DNA of 13,235 nt from Gammaproteobacteria bacterium (GTDB taxonomy: Bacteria; Pseudomonadota; Gammaproteobacteria; UBA12402). The position numbers were made by a program, and so were the translations under genes. The number at the start of each line of letters is the position of its first letter. The stretch's first letter is position 1. Below, one piece after another: positions 8,611 to 13,235 of the stretch. Where the stretch lies: the NCBI GenBank assembly GCA_028282395.1, contig JANQHY010000280.1, positions 1 to 13,235 on the forward strand. Reading direction: 5' to 3'. The notes beneath the pieces were generated by a model. That model worked only from the letters and a program-made list of their open reading frames with translations, did not search any database and was not told the origin of the DNA.

Positions 8611-8937
8611 CTAATTTGTCGAAGCTGTTGCTTTTAATCCAATGATGCCAATAACGATTAAAGCAATACATAGCAATTTAATAATATTCGCTGCTTCATC
8701 AAAGACAACAATGCCATAAATCGCAACAGAGACAGCGCCGATACCGGTCCATATCACATAAGCAACACTAATTGGTAAAGTTTTGAGTGAGTAGGCAAGA
8801 CAAGCAAAACTAATCACCATGGCAACAACGGTAATCAGGCTAGGACCAAGACGAGAAAACCCCTGTGTGTATTTTAAACCAACAGCCCAGACACACTCAA
8901 ATAGACCGGCAATTAATAGACTTATCCATGCTGCCAT
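8611..8937 (-). CDS. gdx: Guanidinium exporter Gdx (SugE), SMR family
   Basis: A 108-residue small multidrug resistance family protein with four hydrophobic helices. The functional Glu14 sits in [20 protein letters not shown] (10-29), which matches the E. coli SugE/Gdx signature, and [15 protein letters not shown] and the C-terminal [11 protein letters not shown] also agree. Gdx proteins work as antiparallel homodimers in the inner membrane and exchange guanidinium for protons; some also confer quaternary-ammonium resistance. AGGAGAGGG lies shortly before the ATG. The gene is convergent with the acid phosphatase and divergent from the dehydrogenase. The 152-nt upstream gap shows no guanidine riboswitch by eye. 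Length and key residues are intact. Confidence 0.95.
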   Translation of the reverse strand: MAAWISLLIAGLFECVWAVGLKYTQGFSRLGPSLITVVAMVISFACLAYSLKTLPISVAYVIWTGIGAVSVAIYGIVVFDEAANIIKLLCIALIVIGIIGLKATASTN

Positions 8938-9022
8938 CTGCCCTCTCCTAATATGGCTGATATAGACTACACTGTGACAATTATCTCTCGGGTTGTCAAA
9001 TAGTAAAAATTGGCGCTTTAAA

Positions 9023-9052
9023 ATGACAGTAGCACATAGGGCATGCTATGAT
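9023..9052 (+). promoter_or_regulatory. Extended -10 promoter for the succinate-semialdehyde dehydrogenase gene
   Basis: ATGACA (9023-9028) is a 5/6 match to the -35 consensus and TATGAT (9047-9052) a 5/6 match to the -10, separated by 18 nt. The TGC directly before the -10 makes an extended -10 element. The predicted start near 9059 leaves a leader of about 31 nt before the ATG at 9090. Confidence 0.55.
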
Positions 9053-9089
9053 TAATACATATATTATTGCTAATAATTAAGGAGCTCTT

Positions 9090-10457
9090 ATGGCTATTCA
9101 AACTATCAATCCAGCAACAGGTGAGATTATTAAAACCTATCAGGAGATGTCTGATGCTGAGGTCAATGACAGTATTGCTGGTGCTGCCAATGCATTCACT
9201 GATTGGCGTCAAAGTAGTTTTGCTGAACGCGCGAGCTTAATGAAAAAAGCCGCACAAAAACTGCAAGAAAATAAAAATGAATATGCCACCATTATTACTA
9301 GCGAAATGGGTAAGCCGATTGCTCAGGCTTTGGCAGAAATTGACAAGTGTGCTTGGATTTGCGAGCACTATGCAGACCATACCGAAGCTTATTTACAGCC
9401 ACGTGAAGTAAAAACCGACATGCAAAAAAGTTTTGTCTGTTATGAACCAAAAGGCGTAATTTTTGCTATCATGCCGTGGAATTTTCCTTTTTGGCAAGTT
9501 TTCCGTTTTGCGGCACCAAATTTAATGGCGGGAAATACGGCACTCTTAAGTCACGCACCTATTTCAACTGGAGCAGCACTGGCAATTGAAGAGATTTTTC
9601 ATCAAGTGGGTTTTCCTCAAGGCGTTTTTCGCAGTTTAGTGATTACTATAGAACAGGCAGCTAACGTTATTGCTGATCCGCGGATTATTGGTGTCACATT
9701 AACCGGTAGTGGTCGAGCGGGTAAAGCAGTTGGTAGTGAGGCAGCCCAGAGTTTGAAAAAATCGGTATTAGAGTTAGGCGGTAGTGATCCCTACCTTATT
9801 CTCAGTGATGCTGATCTTGATCACGCTGCGGAGATATGTGTCAAGGCGCGGTTCTTGGCATCTGGCCAAGTATGTATCTCGCCAAAACGCATTATTGTTG
9901 TGGATGAGGTTTATGACGCCTTTGAGCAGAAAGTCATGGAGCTGGTTCAGCCTTACCAGCCGGGTAACCCGCTCGAAGAGAGCTGTAATTTTGGTCCAAT
10001 GGCCAGAGCGGATTTACGTGATCAGTTAGCAAAACAGGTTGATGATTCGATCGCAAAAGGGGCGGAATGTTTACATGGTGGCAAACCACTTGAAGGAGAA
10101 GGTTTCTACTATCCACCAACGGTATTGAAAAATGTTGAGCCCGGCATGCCAGCGTATGATGAGGAGCTTTTTGGCCCGGTTATCTGTCTACTACGAGCAA
10201 AAGATGAAGAGGATGCAATCCGGATTGCCAATGATAACGTTTATGGGTTAGGTGCGGCGGTATTTACCCGTGATGAGAAGCGCGGTGAGCAGATTGCTGT
10301 TGAAAGGCTGTGTGCAGGTGTTTGTGCAGTGAATACCTTTGTTGCATCGGATCCGCGTTTACCTTTTGGAGGCACTAAACAATCGGGTTATGGCCGTGAG
10401 TGTTCAGCGGAAGGGGTGCATGAATTTATGAATATTAAAACAGTGAATGTTCTTTAA
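9090..10457 (+). CDS. sad: NAD(P)-dependent succinate-semialdehyde dehydrogenase, Sad/YneI type
   Basis: A 455-residue aldehyde dehydrogenase whose sequence follows E. coli Sad (462 residues) from end to end: SINPATG-like start, EMGKPI, IMPWNFPFWQV, TLTGSGRAG, ELGGSDP, FGPMARADLRD, YYPPTVL, EELFGPV and PFGGTKQSGYGRE. Catalytic residues are Asn131, Glu228 and Cys262 (SGQVCISPKR). It should oxidise succinate semialdehyde or a similar aldehyde to the acid in the cytoplasm, as in GABA or putrescine breakdown. One oddity: where Sad has LLKHAP, this protein has LLSHAP, so the Lys that usually touches the cofactor's adenosine ribose is Ser154. AAGGAGC precedes the ATG. It stands alone, divergent from gdx. 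Other aldehydes remain possible substrates. Confidence 0.9.
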   Translation: MAIQTINPATGEIIKTYQEMSDAEVNDSIAGAANAFTDWRQSSFAERASLMKKAAQKLQENKNEYATIITSEMGKPIAQALAEIDKCAWICEHYADHTEAYLQPREVKTDMQKSFVCYEPKGVIFAIMPWNFPFWQVFRFAAPNLMAGNTALLSHAPISTGAALAIEEIFHQVGFPQGVFRSLVITIEQAANVIADPRIIGVTLTGSGRAGKAVGSEAAQSLKKSVLELGGSDPYLILSDADLDHAAEICVKARFLASGQVCISPKRIIVVDEVYDAFEQKVMELVQPYQPGNPLEESCNFGPMARADLRDQLAKQVDDSIAKGAECLHGGKPLEGEGFYYPPTVLKNVEPGMPAYDEELFGPVICLLRAKDEEDAIRIANDNVYGLGAAVFTRDEKRGEQIAVERLCAGVCAVNTFVASDPRLPFGGTKQSGYGRECSAEGVHEFMNIKTVNVL

Positions 10458-10485
10458 TTCTAAGCGTCAACAGAATTAAATCGAT

Positions 10486-10506
10486 TGTATATATATATCA
10501 TATACA
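10486..10506. repeat. AT-repeat palindrome
   Basis: TGTATAT (10486-10492) is mirrored by ATATACA (10500-10506) around a 7-nt AT-rich loop, inside a run of alternating TA that extends to about 10513. It adjoins the larger inverted repeat. Such tracts melt or extrude easily; no gene function is evident. Confidence 0.6.
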
Positions 10507-10509
10507 TAT

Positions 10510-10579
10510 ATATGGCTATTATACGACGAATCGTAAAATAATCTTGACTATTTTACGATTCGTCGTATAATAGTCATAT
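10510..10579. repeat. 31-bp inverted repeat with 8-nt spacer (MITE-like or operator-like)
   Basis: The left arm at 10510-10540 and the right arm at 10549-10579 are reverse complements in 30 of 31 positions; the single mismatch is G10515 against A at 10574. The spacer is ATCTTGAC. The inner 23 bp of each arm are perfect. The arms are AT-rich (core ACGATTCGTCGT) and no U-run follows, so it is not a normal terminator. A TA dinucleotide bounds each end (10511-10512 and 10577-10578), which would suit a TA-targeting MITE, but TA is self-complementary, so this is weak evidence. The right half carries a near-consensus promoter. Confidence 0.85.
10544..10571 (+). promoter_or_regulatory. Strong sigma-70-like promoter built into the inverted repeat
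   Basis: TTGACT (10544-10549) and TATAAT (10566-10571) are separated by 16 nt. The -10 is perfect and the -35 differs at one base. The -35 begins in the spacer of the inverted repeat and the -10 lies in the right arm, so only the plus strand has both boxes. Predicted transcription would start near 10578 and run toward rnpB, which has its own promoter closer in. Confidence 0.6.
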
Positions 10580-10669
10580 GGAAAGCTTATCAGGCAGTAC
10601 TGATATGAAACGCATTTATGGGCCATTGTTGTTAGTTTCTCAATCAAGATCAAGTAAATTGAACAATAG

Positions 10670-10697
10670 TTGCTTTCTAGTATTTATCCGCTAGAAT
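10670..10697 (+). promoter_or_regulatory. Promoter of rnpB
   Basis: TTGCTT (10670-10675) and TAGAAT (10692-10697) are 16 nt apart. The start expected about 7 nt after the -10 falls at 10704, exactly where the P1 helix of RNase P RNA begins, so this is the best candidate for the rnpB promoter. Confidence 0.65.
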
Positions 10698-10703
10698 ACA
10701 GGC

Positions 10704-11054
10704 GGAGAGTTGGTTAAGCAGTCGCTGGCTTTCTGCTGATTCAGCAGGAAGCGGGAGGAAAGTCCGGGCTCCACTGGGCAGAGTGCCAGGTAATCCCTGG
10801 GCAGCGCAAGTTGACGGAAAGTGCCACAGAAAATATACCGCCCCGTCAGGGGTAAGGGTGAAATGGTGCGGTAAGAGCGCACCGCGCGGCGGGTAATCGT
10901 CGTGGCAGGGTAAACCCCACTTGGAGCAAGATCTAATAGAGGTTCAATGATAGCGCCCTTATCGAACCCGGGTTGATCGCTCGAGCGTGTCAGTAATGGC
11001 AGGCCTAGATGAATGACTGTTCTTGACAGAACCCGGCTTATCGACCAGCTCTCC
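10704..11054 (+). ncRNA. rnpB: RNase P RNA (A-type)
   Basis: This is the catalytic RNA of RNase P, which trims the 5' leaders of pre-tRNAs. The universally conserved 5' core GAGGAAAGTCCGGGCTCC is at 10755-10772 and its 3' partner ACAGAACCCGGCTTA at 11026-11040. The ends close as helix P1: GGAGAG (10704-10709) pairs with CTCTCC (11049-11054), with more G-U and Watson-Crick pairs inside. The length, about 351 nt, is close to the 377 nt of E. coli. The P1 3' strand is followed by ATTTTT (11055-11060), and a small AAGC/GCTT hairpin with a T-run lies at 11066-11080, either of which may help termination. End points are set from P1 pairing and could be off by a few bases. Confidence 0.95.
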
Positions 11055-11086
11055 ATTTTTGTATCAAGCAGGCGGCTTTTACTGTC

Positions 11087-11323
11087 TTATTTACTTGCTG
11101 AGTCGTCATTGAAAGGTGGTTGCTCACCTAGCTTCGTCAGGCATTCAATGATCTCTGGCGTTATGTCCTCATCACTATGTTCTTCAATATCTGGACGCAT
11201 ATTCTCATCTTCAGCAACGGCTTTTAAACGCTCATCGAGTAACATCTCTTTTAGCTGTTTGATTTTTTCTGCTTTTGATAAGTTTGCATCATCTAAAATA
11301 GCCTGTGGTGATCTATTATGCAT
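11087..11323 (-). CDS. Small acidic conserved-type protein of unknown function
   Basis: A 78-residue hydrophilic, acidic protein with no signal peptide or membrane segment. The first half, with SPQAILDDANLSKAEKIKQL (5-24) and LKAVAEDENM (33-42), is predicted helical and resembles small uncharacterised proteins I associate with Legionella/Coxiella-type genomes, where a similar helix ends in VAEEENM; that likeness is from memory. The second half is Asp/Glu-rich. A good ribosome binding site (AAAGAGG, about 8 nt before the ATG) supports it as a real gene. It is convergent with rnpB, 32 nt away, and divergent from the MFS gene. No function can be assigned. Confidence 0.7.
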   Translation of the reverse strand: MHNRSPQAILDDANLSKAEKIKQLKEMLLDERLKAVAEDENMRPDIEEHSDEDITPEIIECLTKLGEQPPFNDDSASK

Positions 11324-11510
11324 GGTTTTCGCCTCTTTCCCTTAACAAAACCTGAGTAGTTATCATAAAGAGAAGTTGCAGGAAAATCAATCGTGTTGCT
11401 GTGATATCAATAGAATTAAATTGTAGGGAATGATACATAAGTTGTAATATTATATAAATTATGTTATCAATGGTCCATAAAGTGGTGATTATATCAGTGA
11501 AAAGCGTTTT

Positions 11511-12692
11511 ATGGCATTAAAAAAAACATCCTTAGTTTATTTCCCAATGCTGATTATTGCTGCCTATTGGGGAGTCTTTAAAGTTGCTTTACCAATTCTA
11601 CCTGCTTTATCAAAAACGTTTCATGTCCCCGCACAAAGTTTTCAGTATATTCTGTCATTAGCATTTATTTCATCAGGCTTGTCGCCAATTTTATGGGGAG
11701 CGATTATTGATAGTATCAAGATAAAATCGTTTATTATCACAGCAACTGTTGCAAGTATTATCATTTTACTATTAGTCCCCTTCTCAAAAAATATACTGTT
11801 ATTTGGAATACTCTATGTTATGGGCTGTACCGTAATAAATGGATTGTTAGGTTGCGCTAGAATATTGCCCCTACTCTATTTAAAAGAGGAAGTCTATATG
11901 AAGCGCGCACTCTCTCTGATGATGTTTGGCGGCTACTCCGCCGCTTTTTTCGCGCCGTTTGTAGGGGGTTGGGTTTATCATCTGATTAATTGGCAAGCGG
12001 TCTTTTTTGTTGTGCCAATATGGCTTTTGCTAATTCTATTATTAGCAGTGCAGTTGGATAGTATTAGCCAGCCATTAGGAAGAACAACTGTTTTGGATAA
12101 TATAAAACAGCTCGTTTTTCATTTAAGGAATAAAAAGTTTCTCAATAGTCTATTAATTCAGGCTTGCTACGGTGGGGTGGTGCAGAGTTATTACATTGCC
12201 GTTCCTTTCTGGATAATTCCTGCTTATCATATTTCGCCAAAAAATGTTGCTTACTATCTCTTTCCGATGTTCTTTCCCGGGATGATTGCACCGTTAATAT
12301 TTAACATAGAAAAAAGATTTTTCTCCGACAGAACAATCGTGAAATTTAGTATCCTGCTTTTTCTCCTTGCAAGTATTATTCCGTTTCTATTCCTTTTTGT
12401 TAAAGGGAATGGTTGGCTAGGTGTGGCTCCGGCAGTACTGATGACAGTTGGGGTGGTAGGTCTTTTCCCTATTATATCATTTAATGCACTTGACGCTATT
12501 GAAAAACAGCATAATGCTGCATCAAGTCTGTTCTCTATTATGACCTACTCTTCTGGTGGTATAGGAATCTATATCACTTCATTTATTGATGTGAAAAGAT
12601 TTTATTTAGAAGGCGTATTCATTTTAGTTATTTCGCTATTAATGGTGTTCTTCTTTGTACGTGGTGACAGAATAGGCGCAGGAATTAAATAG
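11511..12692 (+). CDS. MFS transporter, drug:H+ antiporter-like
   Basis: A 393-residue membrane protein with about 12 hydrophobic segments (near 12-31, 43-65, 73-91, 93-115, 133-157, 164-186, 211-237, 246-266, 279-301, 304-328, 338-362, 367-388), the usual major facilitator superfamily layout. A loose motif A (GAIIDSIKIKS) lies between helices 2 and 3, and the motif-C-like stretch GGYSAAFFAPFVGGW lies in helix 5, as in DHA1 (Bcr/CflA-type) exporters. No strong Shine-Dalgarno sequence precedes the ATG, so translation may be weak. It is AT-rich compared with typA or the dehydrogenase gene. A possible promoter is TTGTAG (11421-11426) with TAATAT (11445-11450). The substrate is unknown, and a metabolite or siderophore transporter is equally possible. 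Confidence 0.85.
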   Translation: MALKKTSLVYFPMLIIAAYWGVFKVALPILPALSKTFHVPAQSFQYILSLAFISSGLSPILWGAIIDSIKIKSFIITATVASIIILLLVPFSKNILLFGILYVMGCTVINGLLGCARILPLLYLKEEVYMKRALSLMMFGGYSAAFFAPFVGGWVYHLINWQAVFFVVPIWLLLILLLAVQLDSISQPLGRTTVLDNIKQLVFHLRNKKFLNSLLIQACYGGVVQSYYIAVPFWIIPAYHISPKNVAYYLFPMFFPGMIAPLIFNIEKRFFSDRTIVKFSILLFLLASIIPFLFLFVKGNGWLGVAPAVLMTVGVVGLFPIISFNALDAIEKQHNAASSLFSIMTYSSGGIGIYITSFIDVKRFYLEGVFILVISLLMVFFFVRGDRIGAGIK

Positions 12693-12743
12693 CATCTGCC
12701 CTATTCCTTCTTACTATCTCGCATCAACAGTTCATCGAATGAA

Positions 12744-12944
12744 TCAGTTTTTTGTATACTTTGCTATTGTTTCATCTATAAGTTGCTGAGTTGTAATTTC
12801 ACCATTAATCACTCGTTCAACTTCCTGTATGAATGCTTCATCTGGCTTCATATTTGCGAGATCACATATTGCCAAGGCTTCTTCAGAACGTTCACGAGCC
12901 TCTTGAATGCGTTTTTCTGATTCAGTTAATTTAGGTTTTGCCAT
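12744..12944 (-). CDS. VbhA-like antitoxin (orphan, Fic-inhibitor family)
   Basis: A small helical protein (66 residues from this start) matching the VbhA antitoxin layout: a charged N-terminal helix, the LANMKPDEAFIQEVERV core, then GEITTQQLIDETIAKY. VbhA proteins bind Fic AMP-transferases and block ATP with a helix carrying [S/T]xxxE[G/N]. In my recalled alignment the segment is ICDLAN, so the Ser and Glu are replaced by Ile and Ala while the last position (Asn) fits. The ATG at 12944 is chosen because AGGA sits 5 nt before it; the in-frame ATG at 12959 (71 residues) has a poorer site. No Fic gene follows: the next gene downstream is the convergent MFS gene. An IS481-type element lies about 230 bp upstream. 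The family call is good; inhibitory activity is doubtful. Confidence 0.65.
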   Translation of the reverse strand: MAKPKLTESEKRIQEARERSEEALAICDLANMKPDEAFIQEVERVINGEITTQQLIDETIAKYTKN

Positions 12945-13045
12945 ATCAGTCCTACTCATTGAATATTTACACCTAAATTATAACAACTATCACCAGAAGG
13001 CTCACCCATTTTTTTCTCTAGTATTGGATAACTTTATCCATGTCT

Positions 13046-13073
13046 GAAATCTATGCTCTACAGTGTAGATTTC
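13046..13073. repeat. Short inverted repeat, unexplained
   Basis: GAAATCTA (13046-13053) is the reverse complement of TAGATTTC (13066-13073), with a 12-nt loop. Inside it TCTACA-G-TGTAGA (13057-13069) is a second, overlapping palindrome. It lies between the antitoxin gene and the IS end. No T-run follows. It could be an operator or a weak hairpin. Confidence 0.4.
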
Positions 13074-13100
13074 TTGTCACGACTGGTTCCCGCGGACAAG

Positions 13101-13235
13101 TGTATGAGGAAGGCACATGGGTAACACTTGTTACCTCACATAGGTAACACATAGAATTGCATAATTATTAGTCATTGAGGAAATAATTATGCCGTGGAAC
13201 AAGGTGAACCTAGTGGAACAACGATTAGATTTAAT
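13101..13235 (+). mobile_element. Left end of an IS481-family insertion sequence (truncated by window edge)
   Basis: The non-coding lead of the transposase gene holds three copies of a GGTAACA motif in alternating orientation: 13120-13126 forward, 13129-13135 inverted, and 13143-13149 forward. They form two overlapping palindromes (7-bp arms with 2-nt spacer; 8-bp arms with 5-nt spacer), as expected of transposase-binding terminal sequence. The outer boundary is not certain; TGT at 13101 is a plausible terminus, but the right end and target duplication are outside the window. Confidence 0.55.
13189..13235 (+). CDS. IS481-family transposase, N-terminal fragment cut by window edge
   Basis: Fifteen full codons are present, reading MPWNKVNLVEQRLDL. 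This matches the typical N-terminus of IS481-family DDE transposases (MPWK..NV..QR..F/L), which precedes the helix-turn-helix. TGAGGAAA (13175-13182) ahead of the ATG is a good ribosome binding site. Whether the rest is intact cannot be seen. No other protein family I know starts this way, but 15 residues limit certainty. Confidence 0.75.
   Translation, partial: MPWNKVNLVEQRLDL

Noticed and set aside
9784..10029. 81-codon frame inside the dehydrogenase gene
   Set aside because: It is a shadow in another frame of the well-conserved Sad-like gene.
10486..10579. Intrinsic terminator for the dehydrogenase gene
   Set aside because: The palindromes are AT-rich, too long and regular, and lack a following U-run.
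10691..11056. 121-codon reading frame on the minus strand
   Set aside because: It is antisense to RNase P RNA, and the conserved RNA core explains the sequence.
1..13235. CRISPR array, integrase attachment site or prophage
   Set aside because: No regularly spaced direct repeats, recombinase gene or duplicated tRNA end was seen; the tRNA-Lys 3' end is not repeated within the window.

Overview
The window is 13.2 kb of chromosome, about 42% GC by eye, from a gammaproteobacterium. The support is an RpoS-type sigma factor, a TypA/BipA GTPase, a tRNA-Lys almost identical in its core to the E. coli one, an A-type RNase P RNA, a Gdx (SugE) exporter and a Sad/YneI-like aldehyde dehydrogenase. A secreted histidine acid phosphatase, a VbhA-like Fic antitoxin and an IS481-type element would suit a host-associated lineage such as Legionellales, but that placement is inference.

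Region by region: (1) 1-1133 holds the C-terminal part of a sulfatase/alkaline-phosphatase-superfamily protein cut by the window edge. (2) 1213-2997 holds rpoS and a small alpha/beta hydrolase. (3) 2994-4796 is typA on the minus strand; its stop codon overlaps the hydrolase stop inside a single CTAG. (4) 4936-5472 is a tRNA-type promoter with a GC-rich discriminator, tRNA-Lys(UUU), and a single-domain rhodanese 37 nt further on, with no visible terminator between them. (5) 5514-5537 is a GC-rich hairpin, followed by an acetolactate-synthase-like TPP enzyme and an exported histidine acid phosphatase. (6) A convergent gdx gene (minus) is divergent from a Sad-like succinate-semialdehyde dehydrogenase (plus) with a good extended -10 promoter. 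(7) 10458-10703 is non-coding and unusual: an AT-repeat palindrome, then a 31-bp almost perfect inverted repeat carrying a near-consensus promoter, then the separate promoter of rnpB. (8) rnpB (10704-11054) is convergent with a small conserved-looking acidic protein. (9) An MFS transporter, a convergent orphan VbhA-like antitoxin, and the left end plus first 15 codons of an IS481-family transposase close the window.

Most of the window is ordinary core and accessory metabolism. TPP enzyme and dehydrogenase may share alpha-keto acid/aldehyde metabolism; the tRNA and rhodanese may share a transcript; the VbhA-like gene lies next to an IS and has no visible Fic partner. No complete new defence or mobile system is visible. 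The most unexplained pieces are the palindromic promoter element at 10510-10579 and the orphan antitoxin with altered inhibitory residues.
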